Assembly: GCA_003223215.1 (NCBI GenBank)
Contig: QHYH01000108.1
Location: forward strand, 1 to 64,000
Length of the DNA: 64,000 nt
Origin: Acidobacteriota bacterium
Lineage (GTDB): Bacteria > Acidobacteriota > Terriglobia > Acidiferrales > UBA7541
Direction: 5' to 3'
In this document: positions 45,802 through 55,113 of the stretch, in pieces
How the letters are laid out: every line of letters begins with the position of its first letter
Numbering within the stretch: position 1 is the stretch's first letter
Made by a program: the position numbers and the translations under genes
The notes under the pieces: generated by a model
Told to the model about the DNA's origin: nothing
What the model saw: only the letters and a program-made list of their open reading frames with translations
Database searches by the model: none

Positions 45802-47514
45802 GTGAAGAAATCTAACACGCCTATACCCGAGAATCGCACCATGACCAGGGGCGCCCTGATTGCTTGGAGCGTGCTCCTCTGCGTCGCCTTTTACGTCTGC
45901 TACTTCAGCCATCTTGACGTGCTGGGATTCATCGGCCCGGATGAGCCGCGGTACGCCTGGATCGCCCGGGCCATGGTGGAGACGCATGACTGGGTCACGC
46001 CGCGGCTCTACGGGCGGCCGTGGTTCGAGAAGCCGCCGCTTTATTACTGGGGCGCCGGGCTTTGCTTCAAATGGTTTGGCGTGAGCGAAGCCGCGGCGCG
46101 ACTGCCAAGCGCCATTTCCGCGCTGCTCGCAACTCTCGTGATGGCCTGGCTCGCGCTGCGTCTTTACGGCGTAGAGGCCGCGCAATGGCTGCTGCTTTTG
46201 CTGCCCACGACCGTCGGCATGGTCGGCTTTTCGCACGCGGCGGCGACCGACATGCCTTTCAGCGGCATGCTCACCATCGCCATGGTTTCGGCCGCAGTAG
46301 TCCTCGGGCTGACGCGCAACGAAAACACGCCCATCCTCCCGCGCACACCGTGGCTTGCATTAATTCTGTTTGGCTTTTCTCTCGCGCTCGCCGTTCTGGC
46401 CAAAGGCCCGGCGGCCATTGTTCTCTGCGCCGGCGCTGTGTTGTTCTGGGCGTGGGTCACCAAACGCCGGCACGACGCGCTTCGGCTCCTGCATCCTCTG
46501 GGCATTGCCGCTTTCTCGGCTGCCGCCCTGCCCTGGTACATTGTGTGCGCTCGCCGCAATCCGGAGTTCTTGCGCGTCTTCATCATCGAGCACAATTTCA
46601 AGCGTTACCTGACGGCCGAATTCCAGCACGTCCAGCCCTTTTGGTTTTATCTGCCAGTTGTATTGGTGGCGCTCCTGCCCTGGACGGTGGTCTTTCTCTG
46701 GTCGTCGGTCCATGGAGCGATCGGTCTGGTTCGCACGCGCTTCGCGCGAGAATCAACGTGGTATCTGACCTGTTGGGCGGGGTTCTGCTTGCTGTTTTTT
46801 TCCCTGTCCCGCTCAAAACTTCCGGGCTACATTCTTCCCGCGCTCCCGGCCCTGGTCTTGATCCTTGCCCATTCCCTCACCGCCGTGCAAAAGATTCCCC
46901 GCTGGCTTCTTCGCGTGGCCTTATGGCTGTTCTCGCTTTTGTTGTTCGTTCCTCTCGCGTTTATTGAATTTCTGGCCCCCCATTTGTCCCGGGGAAATCC
47001 GAGATTTGTCACCGGAGTATGCGTTATTGTCGCTCTGATCGGAGCCGGCAACCTTCTGCTGGCCTTTTTTGCCAGGCCGGCCCGCAAGAAGGAGTTCCTT
47101 CCCCTGCGGGCGGGCGCATGTGTCGTGCCGATTCTGGCCGCCGCATTGCTCGCTTATTACATTGCTCCGTCGTTCTTCAAGTTCGATCCTTCCGGGAAAA
47201 CACTCGCCCGCCAATTGCAACTCCAGAATATTCCGCTCGCCAAGCTGGCCGTGGGCTGGATGAACCGGGGCCAGCACTACGGGATGAATTTCTACCTGCA
47301 CGAAGAGATTAAGGACTGGAATCAGGAGAGTCTCGGGAAAGCATACGTCCTGACCGATGTGCCCCGCTGCAGAAACCTGACCCCCGTTCCTTTTGCGTGT
47401 GAACCGGTGCCTTTTAACGAAGAGCAAACGGGAGTGTTTCTCTATCACATCCTCATGGGCGGGTCACGGCAGGGGTCTCGCAGTGATGACGGGAAGGCGC
47501 AGAAGAAAGAATGA
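45802..47514 (+). CDS. GT39/ArnT-like membrane glycosyltransferase
   Basis: 570 residues, with about 11-12 membrane helices and a C-terminal soluble portion. The first loop carries the GT-C acidic motif in FIGPDEPRYAWIARAM and the PRLYGRPWFEKPPLYYW block shared by ArnT and PMT-type enzymes. It probably transfers a sugar from a polyprenyl-phosphate donor to lipid A or protein on the outer face of the inner membrane. Starts GTG 45802 and ATG 45841 are both possible; neither has a clear ribosome site. Divergence from the lipid A acyltransferase gene supports an envelope target. The 3' end overlaps the convergent hydrolase gene by 51 bp. Confidence 0.87.
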   Translation: MKKSNTPIPENRTMTRGALIAWSVLLCVAFYVCYFSHLDVLGFIGPDEPRYAWIARAMVETHDWVTPRLYGRPWFEKPPLYYWGAGLCFKWFGVSEAAARLPSAISALLATLVMAWLALRLYGVEAAQWLLLLLPTTVGMVGFSHAAATDMPFSGMLTIAMVSAAVVLGLTRNENTPILPRTPWLALILFGFSLALAVLAKGPAAIVLCAGAVLFWAWVTKRRHDALRLLHPLGIAAFSAAALPWYIVCARRNPEFLRVFIIEHNFKRYLTAEFQHVQPFWFYLPVVLVALLPWTVVFLWSSVHGAIGLVRTRFARESTWYLTCWAGFCLLFFSLSRSKLPGYILPALPALVLILAHSLTAVQKIPRWLLRVALWLFSLLLFVPLAFIEFLAPHLSRGNPRFVTGVCVIVALIGAGNLLLAFFARPARKKEFLPLRAGACVVPILAAALLAYYIAPSFFKFDPSGKTLARQLQLQNIPLAKLAVGWMNRGQHYGMNFYLHEEIKDWNQESLGKAYVLTDVPRCRNLTPVPFACEPVPFNEEQTGVFLYHILMGGSRQGSRSDDGKAQKKE

Positions 47515-48405
47515 AACGACGCGGTTTTCGTAGTCGCGCTTTTCTTGCTCGCTCAAGCCCACGAAATTGCCGTGCGGAATGATGGCCTGGTCCCGCGGCT
47601 CGGGAGCCTTCAGGAACATGTCCCGCGTGACCGCCGCCAATTCGGGATCGTCCAGCGCTTGAATGAACAGCGTGTGAACGCCGCTGAGCGCCGCGAGCTT
47701 GCTCGAAAGCGGCGGATCGTGGCGGTGGACGCCGTTCAAGTAGCCAAAAATGCGCTGGGCAGCACGGACCATGAAAGGAAACGCGCCCAGGCCGTTGTGC
47801 TCGACCCCGATTCTCACCATCTGTTGGGGATCGTCATACACGGAATCCAGTATCAGCGCGCGAATGCGCTTGTCATCCTCGGCTTCGCGCAATGCGGCGT
47901 AAGCGCCCAGGTTGTACCCCCACAACCCGAAGCGTGTAGGGTCCAGGTCGCCGCGGGCCGCGAGAACGTCCAATGCCTTGCGCAACTCGTCGGCTTCGCG
48001 GTAACCCAGCGTGGACACACCGGAATTCGCTCCATGCGCGGCAAAATCAAAAACAAACACATTGTACTGGTGGTCTTGAAGGTCGGAGACCAGCGTCAGC
48101 AATTCGCCACGGCTGGATTCGTAACCATGGCATAAAACGACCGTAGGTCCCCGGCGCACGCCGGGGAAAAACCATCCCTCCCGCCGGCCCAAGTCCGGCA
48201 GCGTGAAATCTACGACCTCGGGATGTCCCGGAAAGCTCGCCAGGCTGATTTCCGGGGCACTGCGCTGCGGTTTGACGATGCGATAAACGAGAAATCCGGA
48301 GATCGCCGAGGTCGCCAGCACGGCAAAGAAACCGAGCGCCAGAAGAAGCGTCAATATTTTCGTGTACCACCGCGATGGATACCGCAGTTCAGAGAAGATT
48401 TGCAT
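47464..48405 (-). CDS. Membrane-anchored alpha/beta hydrolase lacking the nucleophile Ser
   Basis: 313 residues. One N-terminal membrane helix (ILTLLLALGFFAVLATSAISG) precedes an alpha/beta hydrolase fold with the oxyanion HGYESSRGE, FDFAAHGANSG, acid region ALDDPEL and a C-terminal His in IPHGNF. The nucleophile elbow reads LWGYNLGAYA where GYSxG is expected, so Asn stands in the Ser position. It may be inactive in ester hydrolysis or use another mechanism. The domain would face the periplasm. The gene is convergent with the GT39-type gene. Confidence 0.82.
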   Translation of the reverse strand: MQIFSELRYPSRWYTKILTLLLALGFFAVLATSAISGFLVYRIVKPQRSAPEISLASFPGHPEVVDFTLPDLGRREGWFFPGVRRGPTVVLCHGYESSRGELLTLVSDLQDHQYNVFVFDFAAHGANSGVSTLGYREADELRKALDVLAARGDLDPTRFGLWGYNLGAYAALREAEDDKRIRALILDSVYDDPQQMVRIGVEHNGLGAFPFMVRAAQRIFGYLNGVHRHDPPLSSKLAALSGVHTLFIQALDDPELAAVTRDMFLKAPEPRDQAIIPHGNFVGLSEQEKRDYENRVVSFFLLRLPVITARPLP

Positions 48406-48602
48406 GCTGCGCTTGAGCCGCTCCCCTTTTCGCGGCGCCTATTAGGGCGAAACTCCTTCTTGGTAAAGAGATAAACGAAGGCCATCCTAGCACATCGCCT
48501 CGCAGGCACCCCTTAAAGCCTGCGGCCCTGTGTCGGATTCGTATCGCCCACCATCCGCCCCTATTCGGCTGGCCTCGGCGAATCGGCTATGATAGAGGCA
48601 TC

Positions 48603-49565
48603 ATGGCGGGGGCCCAGCAAATCCGCGCACCCATGAATATCATCGACCTGCGGCAAACCACCGTGCGTCAAATCGAGCCGCTCCTCGAAGAAGAGGCGCG
48701 GCACTGGCGCGATGAGCTGCATTGGGACTACCGCGGAGCATTGGAGCTAATCAAGCGCTTTATGGAAGCGCACGCCCTCGCCGGTTGCGTGGCGTTTGAA
48801 AGCGGCACGGCCGCCGGCTATTCCTTCTATGTCCTGGAAGAGCAAAAAGGGCTTATCGGTGGTCTCTATGTCTCGTGCAAATTTGCGCAGGAAGCTCTGG
48901 GACGCAGGCTGCTTGAGGAAATGCTTTACTCCATGCGCGCGATTCCTCATCTCATGCGCATTGAAGCGCAGCTCATGCCTTTCAGCGGCCCCGTGGACGC
49001 GCCGCTGCTCGATCACGGCTTTCGTCTTTACACGCGCCAATTCATGCTTCTCGATCTGCACAAAATGGCGGAATCAAAAGCGGGTGCTTCCGGTGGCCTG
49101 CGGCTTGCTCGCTGGAACGACCGCTACTTCGAACCTTGCGCCAGGCTGATTTACCTGGCCTATGCCAATCACGTGGACGGCGAAATCAACGACCAGTATC
49201 GCAGCCGCGCGGGGGCGCTGAAGTTTCTCAAGAACATTATTCTGTTGCCGGGATGCGGCCAGTTTGTTCCCGGGGCATCTTTTGTCCTCCACGAGCCCGG
49301 AAGCGACGAACTGGTGGCCGCCGTTCTGACCAGCGAAGTCTCCTCCGGTGTCGGTCACACCACCCAAATCTGCGTCTTGCCCGGTTTTCAAGGGCACGGC
49401 ATCGGCCGCATGCTCATGCAGACTTCCGCGGAGGCGCTGCGTTCGATGAAATTCCGGGAATTAACGCTCACCGTTACTTCCGACAATCGCACCGCCGTGC
49501 AGCTTTACGAGAAGCTCGGCTTCCAGACCATCAAGTCTTTCACCGCCGGCGTGTGGCCCCGATGA
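48603..49565 (+). CDS. GNAT-family N-acetyltransferase, double domain
   Basis: 320 residues (ATG 48603, AGAGG 4 bp upstream; ATG 48633 is an alternative). Two GNAT-like halves are visible. The first (about 10-150) is divergent. The second (about 165-315) has the acetyl-CoA loop as VLPGFQGHGIGRMLM and the usual C-terminal LTVTSDNRTAVQLYEKLGF. A TATGAT hexamer at 48588-48593 could be its -10 box. No signal or membrane segment is present. The substrate is unknown. It is convergent with the dipeptidase gene. Confidence 0.85.
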   Translation: MAGAQQIRAPMNIIDLRQTTVRQIEPLLEEEARHWRDELHWDYRGALELIKRFMEAHALAGCVAFESGTAAGYSFYVLEEQKGLIGGLYVSCKFAQEALGRRLLEEMLYSMRAIPHLMRIEAQLMPFSGPVDAPLLDHGFRLYTRQFMLLDLHKMAESKAGASGGLRLARWNDRYFEPCARLIYLAYANHVDGEINDQYRSRAGALKFLKNIILLPGCGQFVPGASFVLHEPGSDELVAAVLTSEVSSGVGHTTQICVLPGFQGHGIGRMLMQTSAEALRSMKFRELTLTVTSDNRTAVQLYEKLGFQTIKSFTAGVWPR

Positions 49566-49587
49566 CCGCTTCCTCGGCGCCGGACCA

Positions 49588-50763
49588 CTAGACCGTCCAG
49601 ATTTCCTTGAGAACGCGCCGGAAGTTGCCGCCGAGAATGGCCTCGACATCGGCGTCGCCGTACTTCCGCCGGATCAACCCTTCGGCAAGATCAAAAGGCC
49701 GCTTGGCAAACGTGTAGCCGTCGATGTCGATTTTGTCGCGGAAGCCGTAGCTGCTTTTATAACCGGCCTTGAGCTGCTTGTATTCGTCGGGAGGCATGGC
49801 GTCATACCCTAGTAGGTCGATGTCGCTGCCCACCCCGACGTGTTCGACCCCCACAAGCTTCCTTACATGATCGTAGTGGTCCAGCATGGCATCCAGGCCC
49901 GTCGGCTCGGTCGGGCTGACGAACATGCGGACTTCCGTGATGCCCATGACGCCGCCCTTGGCCGCCATGGCTTTGATCGCTTCATCGGTCTTGCACCGCG
50001 GATGATTCGGATTCAGCGCGCGGCAGTTCGCGTGCGTTATGAGCACCGGCTTTTTCGACGCCTGAAAGGCGTCTAAGGTGGTCGTGTCTCCGCAATGGGA
50101 GACATCCACGGCCATGCCGACTTTGTTCATGCGCTCCACAATGGCGACGCCGAAGTCCGACAGACCGTCGTCGCGGCGCTCGGTCGAGCCATTGCCGATC
50201 AGCGTGCGCGCATTGTAGGTAAGCTGCGAGACACGCTGGCCGAGGCCGTAGAAATAATCGACGTCATCCACCTTGCGAAAATGCTCTGAGTTTTGAATCC
50301 CCAGGAGGATGCCCACTTTCCCCGAGGCCTTGATGCCATCGAGGCGTGACGGAGTGTCCACGCGCGCGAACCACGCATCGTGCCGCGCCAGGAAACTGTC
50401 ATAGCCGGAGAGGAATTTCAACGTTTCAAGGTAAGCATCGGGACCGCCCGTGCCGATGGCGATGTGGAAAACATTAATGCCGCAATCCTTGTAGGGGGCG
50501 TAGTCCTCGGAGGTGAAATTGTCTGGATTGCCGAGCATCTTCATGGTCTTGCTCGGGCTGATCCACAGCGGAGCAAGCATATCGATGACCGTGGACCGCT
50601 CGACGAGCTCAATCGCGCGCGCGGAGTATTCCGGTCCGCCGGCAAACGGCAGATACCGTCCTCGATTCACCATCGTTGCGGCAAGACCGACGCCGCCGCC
50701 GGCGGTCTTCAGAAAGCTTCTACGATTCACTTCTTTGCTCGCTTTCGAACCATGCCTTTCCAC
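49588..50763 (-). CDS. Tat-exported M19 membrane-dipeptidase-like protein
   Basis: 391 residues with a twin-arginine signal (NRRSFLKTAGGGVGLAAT). The M19 (renal dipeptidase) barrel is recognisable: GVEHVGVGSDIDLL, DVSHCGDTTTLDAF and LITHANCRALNPNHPRCKTDEAI. The first metal motif HxD, normally in VIDGHNDL, reads VIDMLAPLW. The bridging Glu region reads GIQNSEH where GVEG is usual. Thus one of the two metal sites seems lost while the later histidines remain. It could still be a hydrolase of another type. It follows nrdR by 28 bp on the same strand. Confidence 0.85.
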   Translation of the reverse strand: MERHGSKASKEVNRRSFLKTAGGGVGLAATMVNRGRYLPFAGGPEYSARAIELVERSTVIDMLAPLWISPSKTMKMLGNPDNFTSEDYAPYKDCGINVFHIAIGTGGPDAYLETLKFLSGYDSFLARHDAWFARVDTPSRLDGIKASGKVGILLGIQNSEHFRKVDDVDYFYGLGQRVSQLTYNARTLIGNGSTERRDDGLSDFGVAIVERMNKVGMAVDVSHCGDTTTLDAFQASKKPVLITHANCRALNPNHPRCKTDEAIKAMAAKGGVMGITEVRMFVSPTEPTGLDAMLDHYDHVRKLVGVEHVGVGSDIDLLGYDAMPPDEYKQLKAGYKSSYGFRDKIDIDGYTFAKRPFDLAEGLIRRKYGDADVEAILGGNFRRVLKEIWTV

Positions 50764-50791
50764 ACCGGAGCGAGTCCAAATCAGGACTGCA

Positions 50792-51259
50792 TCATTTCTT
50801 AATGCCCCTGTCCTTCAGCAGGTTTTTCAGCTCGCTCATGAACTCCTGTACATCCTTAAAGTCCATGTACACCGACGCGAAGCGCACGTACGCCACTTTG
50901 TCGAGTGTTTTCAGCTCCTCCATGATCAGCTCGCCGATTTCCGTGGTGGTCAGTTCACGCTCAGTGGCGTCATGAACCACTGCTTCAATCTCGTCGACAA
51001 TCCCTTCCAGCTTCGGCGTGGCCACCGGCCGCTTTTCGCATGCTTTCAAAAGCCCTTGCAAGATTTTCTGCCGTTCGAAGCGCTCCCGCCGTCCGTCCTT
51101 CTTGATGACCATATAAGGAATTTCATCAATGCGTTCGTAGGTCGTGAAGCGGCGGTTGCATTTCAAGCATTCGCGCCGGCGGCGGATGGTGTCCCCGCCG
51201 CGGCCTTCCCGCGAATCGATCACTTTGTCATCCAGGTGCGCGCAAAAAGGACACTTCAC
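50792..51259 (-). CDS. nrdR: Transcriptional repressor NrdR
   Basis: 155 residues, the normal length. The N-terminal zinc ribbon has CPFC and CLKC, with the conserved DSREGRGGDTIRRRREC and CNRRFTTYER. An ATP-cone domain follows (VIKKDGRRERFERQKILQGLLKACEKRPV). NrdR senses ATP/dATP and represses ribonucleotide reductase genes through NrdR boxes. No nrd gene is in the window, so its targets are elsewhere. It overlaps the stop of the flippase-like gene by 4 bp. Confidence 0.97.
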   Translation of the reverse strand: MKCPFCAHLDDKVIDSREGRGGDTIRRRRECLKCNRRFTTYERIDEIPYMVIKKDGRRERFERQKILQGLLKACEKRPVATPKLEGIVDEIEAVVHDATERELTTTEIGELIMEELKTLDKVAYVRFASVYMDFKDVQEFMSELKNLLKDRGIKK

Positions 51260-52347
51260 GAGGCACGATCTCCTTGTTGATGGGCAGCTTCGCCCCGCAC
51301 TTCTTTCTTATGCGCCAGTTCGCGCAACTTCCCCAACGACAGTCCTTCCTGAATCAAGAACGGCACACCCGCGAGACTGCAAGCGGCGAAGCCAATCAGC
51401 CAGAGAACAACCGCGGCGGCGGTCGCCGGCTCCGTTTCTACCCCAAATATCTTCGTAAACACAAGCGCCGAAGCCAATTGCGCTCCGCCCCCCACCGCGG
51501 GCAACTGCACCACCGACCCCACCAGCGAGAACGCCATGACCAGCATGACGTCACGCAAGGTAAGCGCCCCGAGCCTCCCGCCAAAACTGCGCGAACCCCA
51601 GTAGTACACCAGCAGCACCAGGAACCAATGCAGCGCGGAATAAAAGATGGCGAGCAGCAGCTGGCTCACGTTGCGGACCGCCTGCACACCGCGCACAAAA
51701 CCAAGCAATATCCCGGCAAGGGATCGTCGCCAGCCGGGCGCTCGGACCCACCCTTCGAGCCCTCTCTCCAATGCCGCCGTGCCGCGCAACCGCAAGTACA
51801 CCAGTAACACCACGGCGGCGGTTACCCCGGCGCACAGGGCACTCCCTGCTGTTTTTGCCGCAGTTCCGAGGGCCGTCGAGGTTTCTCCGGTGCTCACGTG
51901 CGATTGGAAGAAAAGTAATGCCAGAGCGGTGATTACCGCGGTGCTCGCAAAGTCAAAGACTCTTTCCAGTGCATAGATGCCGAACATATCCGCGACCGGC
52001 AGGTTCTCTTTTCGCGAGAGTAATAAAGGCCGAACCGGCTCCCCGGGGCGTCCCAGGATGAAGATCGCCGCGAATCCTGCCAGCGTCATCTTGTAAATGA
52101 TCCAGAAGCGGGAAGATCCCAGATTGCCCTGAAACAATTGCCAGCGCAGCGCTCGAACGCCGTAGCAAACGTAAATCACCACGACACAGAGCAGCAACAA
52201 ATAGAGATTTGCCCCGGCCACCGCGTGCAGCAGTTTCTGTGCGCTGAAGTTGGCTTTGTGGATGAATCCGCCGGACTGATAAACAACAAACCCAGCCAGG
52301 ATGACACCAGCAAGGATGACCAAAAGCTTCCTCGACGACGTTCGCAT
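51256..52347 (-). CDS. Flippase-like membrane protein (LPG-synthase TM / UPF0104 family)
   Basis: 363 residues with about eight membrane helices in the lysylphosphatidylglycerol-synthase-TM (YbhN-like) pattern: GRPGEPVRPLLLSRKENLPVADMFGIYALERVFD is the family's conserved block, and PAVGGGAQLASALVF comes near the end. No soluble aminoacyl-transferase domain is attached. Members move or modify lipids at the inner membrane; the lipid here is unknown. It is translationally coupled to nrdR. Confidence 0.85.
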   Translation of the reverse strand: MRTSSRKLLVILAGVILAGFVVYQSGGFIHKANFSAQKLLHAVAGANLYLLLLCVVVIYVCYGVRALRWQLFQGNLGSSRFWIIYKMTLAGFAAIFILGRPGEPVRPLLLSRKENLPVADMFGIYALERVFDFASTAVITALALLFFQSHVSTGETSTALGTAAKTAGSALCAGVTAAVVLLVYLRLRGTAALERGLEGWVRAPGWRRSLAGILLGFVRGVQAVRNVSQLLLAIFYSALHWFLVLLVYYWGSRSFGGRLGALTLRDVMLVMAFSLVGSVVQLPAVGGGAQLASALVFTKIFGVETEPATAAAVVLWLIGFAACSLAGVPFLIQEGLSLGKLRELAHKKEVRGEAAHQQGDRAS

Positions 52348-53119
52348 GCGTCGGCCAGACTATCGGGAGCACCTGGAGCACGTCAAGTTAGGTAGCGCGA
52401 CGACCTCATAGATCTCGAGCAAACCAGCCATGCTCCACCATAGCCTGGAAGTTTTTTTGCCGTGACTCCCTTGACAAGCGTCCGCAGCGCCTCTCTCCCT
52501 TTCTTTGCCGAATCTTCTTTCACCTTTCCGTCAACGTCGGTCGACGACCGATGCCGGAAGCCAGTCCGTGACTGCTTCCTGGGTGCCCGTCCTCGTTCCT
52601 GGTTGCCTCGATCGTCGAGCCTCCGCACACCGCCGTCTCCTTGGAAACCCTTAGGCAGGTTCGCCCGAGCGCGCTTCGCCGAGCATCGCGAGCATTTTCC
52701 CCTGGCACGGCTCGCGGAACGGCCGCGCCCGCGCCGAGGTTGTCCATTCCTCAGACCGGGTCGCGATCTCCAAAACCTGAACCCGTTCCAGTAGAGACAA
52801 TAACCTGTTTTGTATCTGTGAGTTAGCGACTGGCAAGACGCACCAGGGGCGTTCCGGCGAATGCCAGTCTGTACGCGGCAGCGCCATTCCAGGGTGTTTT
52901 CCCTGCCCTCGCGGGATTTCCTTGTTTCTCGTCGAGCGCCTAAGTAAGATGCCCGCAAATGACGGTCGAAAGCCTGGCCCGGTTTCAAGGGGAACATTTT
53001 CGTTGCAGTTTTCGTTCCATAGTTGGCAGGCCGGGATGGACTGCCAGCGGTTTTTTTGAGAGAGAAGCCGGCTCGCAGACACGCCTTGCACCGTAGTAGG
53101 TTTAGAGGCTGACGATACG
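52348..53119. other. Long intergenic region before the ECF sigma operon
   Basis: Overlapping open frames on both strands (such as 52383-52997) are Arg/Pro/Ser-rich with no domain and look like chance in GC-rich DNA. Promoters for the leftward flippase-like gene and the rightward sigma operon should lie here; I could not pick out a convincing ECF-type -35/-10. Confidence 0.35.
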
Positions 53120-53689
53120 TTGGAGCAGGACGCCCAACTTGTCCAGCAATGCCTCCAGGGCGACGGGTCGGCCTGGGAGGAACTTGTGCGCCGCCATACG
53201 CGGCGCATCTTTAACATCTGCTACAGGTTTACCGGCAACAGCACGGAGGCCGAGGATCTTACGCAGGATGTGTTCCTCCGGGTCTATCGTACTTTGCGCA
53301 GTTACCGGTCAGCTTATGGCGGTTTCGCCACATGGATGACCAGCGTGACGCGCAATTTGCTGATTGACCATTACCGTAGAACCAAGAGGGATCGCGTGAC
53401 GGATTCGCTCGACGATGCTATGCCGGTCGTGGAAAACAAGGAGTCCGTGGGTCGCCGCCCCGATGAGCAGGCGCTCGTGGGCGAATTGAGCGGGCAGGTG
53501 CAAACCGCACTCACGCGGCTCTCGCCGGAGCTACGCGAAGCGGTCATCTTGCGCGACCTGCAGCAATTGGAGTACATCGAAATTCAGAAAGTGCTGGCGG
53601 TACCGGAAGGAACGGTGAAGTCACGCATCAATCGCGGGCGCATCGAGTTGGCGAGGATTTTGCAGCAGATGGGAGTGCGTCCATCATGA
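53120..53689 (+). CDS. ECF-family RNA polymerase sigma factor
   Basis: 189 residues from TTG 53120 (GAGG 12 bp upstream). Region 2 shows LVRRHTRRIFNICYRFTGNSTEAEDLTQDVFLRVYR and WMTSVTRNLLIDHYRR. Region 4 shows LSPELREAVILRDLQQLEYIEIQKVLAVPEGTVKSRINRGR, the SigE/RpoE-like pattern. A zinc-finger anti-sigma factor follows after about 75 bp, so the pair forms a classic sensing module. The downstream membrane proteins are its likely regulon and partners, consistent with envelope stress; the signal is unknown. Confidence 0.94.
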   Translation: MEQDAQLVQQCLQGDGSAWEELVRRHTRRIFNICYRFTGNSTEAEDLTQDVFLRVYRTLRSYRSAYGGFATWMTSVTRNLLIDHYRRTKRDRVTDSLDDAMPVVENKESVGRRPDEQALVGELSGQVQTALTRLSPELREAVILRDLQQLEYIEIQKVLAVPEGTVKSRINRGRIELARILQQMGVRPS

Positions 53690-53765
53690 ACGGCGGCTTT
53701 GTACGACGGCCTTCAGCCGGTCTTGTAACAAGCGAGTGCGCTGCTTTTGTGGTACGGAGTATGGT

Positions 53766-54449
53766 ATGACCTGGACTTGCGAACAAACCGACGCCCGCTT
53801 GAGCGACTACCTCGACGGCCTCCTGGAGCCCGCCGAGCAAACCGCTTTCGATCACCACGTAAACGGATGTGGGCGTTGCACTCCGCTGGTCGCCGGTGTT
53901 TCTCAGGTCCTTACCAGCTTGCACCGGCTCGAACAAGTCGAACCTTCTCCGCGGCTCGTCAATGCGATTTTGACCGTTACACAGGGCCCGCAAACCTGGC
54001 GCAACGCCAAGCGCTGGCTGCGTGGCTTGCAATCGCCGCGATTCGTTTACGGCGCTGTTTCCGTGGCCGCCACGATCGTCCTGCTGCTGACCGCCACCGG
54101 CTTCAACTGGCGCAGGCCCAAGCTCGCGGACCTTGCTCCGGCAACCATTTACCGCAATGCCGATAGCGGGCTCCATCGGGTTTACGCGCGTACCGCGAAG
54201 TTCGTCAGCGATCTCCGCGTCGTTTACGAAATTCAGTCGCGCATCAATGAGACGGAGCAAAGCCCCGCCATGCGCGAAGACACCATTCCCCGGTCCTCTC
54301 CCAAGAAGGAGCCGGGCCGTACGGACAATTCCCAACCGTCCTCCCCGAAACAGCAGAACCGCGCCGATGAGATTGGCAGAAATCTCCGCGTGCTGGCCTG
54401 CGAATTCCCGACTTTGATTGGCGCGCTGGCGGACAGGAGAGTGTCATGA
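53766..54449 (+). CDS. Zinc-finger anti-sigma factor
   Basis: 227 residues from ATG 53766 (GGAG upstream). The N-terminus holds a zf-HC2/ASD motif, with CEQTDARLSDYLDG and HHVNGCGRC (H-x3-C-x2-C). One membrane helix follows (FVYGAVSVAATIVLLLTATG) with a C-terminal region of about 110 residues, probably periplasmic. It should hold the ECF sigma factor at the inner membrane until released. Stop and next start overlap (ATGA), coupling it to the B-box protein. Confidence 0.87.
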   Translation: MTWTCEQTDARLSDYLDGLLEPAEQTAFDHHVNGCGRCTPLVAGVSQVLTSLHRLEQVEPSPRLVNAILTVTQGPQTWRNAKRWLRGLQSPRFVYGAVSVAATIVLLLTATGFNWRRPKLADLAPATIYRNADSGLHRVYARTAKFVSDLRVVYEIQSRINETEQSPAMREDTIPRSSPKKEPGRTDNSQPSSPKQQNRADEIGRNLRVLACEFPTLIGALADRRVS

Positions 54450-55099
54450 ATTGTGCCGTCCATACCGATGTGGACGCTGTCGGTTACTGCCGCAATTGCG
54501 GCAAGGCTATGTGTTCGACGTGCGTGCGACCAGTGCGCGATGTTCTCTATTGCGAAGACTGCCTGGCCACCATCATGGGCATCTCCGCCGCGACGCCGGC
54601 CGCCGCGACCGGCCCGATCGTTCCTCCACCCGGGGCACTCCCGCCGCCACCAGTTCCCAGCCGCTCCACAAGCAGCCCTGGCGTTGCCTTTGTGCTCGGG
54701 CTCTTTCCGGGACTCGGAGCGGTCTACAATGGCGAATACAACAAAGCGTTGATTCACATTGTCGTGTTCATCGCCATGATTTTCGGGCTCAACAGCGACA
54801 TTGGCGATGCCGCCGAGACCGTGCTGAGCCTCTTGGTCGCGGGTTTTATCCTGTACATGGCTTTTGACGCCATGCGTGTGGCCAAGGCACGGAATCTGGG
54901 CGAGACACCCGTCGACCCGCTGGAGTCCTGGAGCAAAAATCGCCCTGTCGGACCGATCATTCTGATTGCACTGGGCGTTCTGTTTCTTTTGAACAATTTC
55001 AATTGGTTTCCCTTTTGGCGGGTTGGGCGCCTTTGGCCCCTGGTTTTGATTGGCGTCGGTATTCTGATGTTTCGCAACCGGCTGGAAGGTCGTTCTTAA
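54446..55099 (+). CDS. B-box zinc-finger membrane protein
   Basis: 217 residues. A B-box-type zinc finger opens the protein (CAVHTDVDAVGYCRNCGKAMCSTCVRP and CEDC), then a Pro/Ala linker, then about four membrane segments. The last pair (GPIILIALGVLFLLNN and LWPLVLIGVGILM) is the LiaF/DUF5668-type transmembrane unit. The cytosolic zinc finger joined to stress-type membrane helices suggests coupling of envelope state to a cytoplasmic partner. It is translationally coupled to the anti-sigma gene. Confidence 0.8.
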   Translation: MNCAVHTDVDAVGYCRNCGKAMCSTCVRPVRDVLYCEDCLATIMGISAATPAAATGPIVPPPGALPPPPVPSRSTSSPGVAFVLGLFPGLGAVYNGEYNKALIHIVVFIAMIFGLNSDIGDAAETVLSLLVAGFILYMAFDAMRVAKARNLGETPVDPLESWSKNRPVGPIILIALGVLFLLNNFNWFPFWRVGRLWPLVLIGVGILMFRNRLEGRS

Positions 55100-55113
55100 C
55101 TGGAGAAGGATGC

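Noticed and set aside
52383-52997. 204-codon minus-strand frame upstream of the ECF operon
   Set aside because: Basic, low-complexity composition, with competing frames on both strands and no ribosome site.
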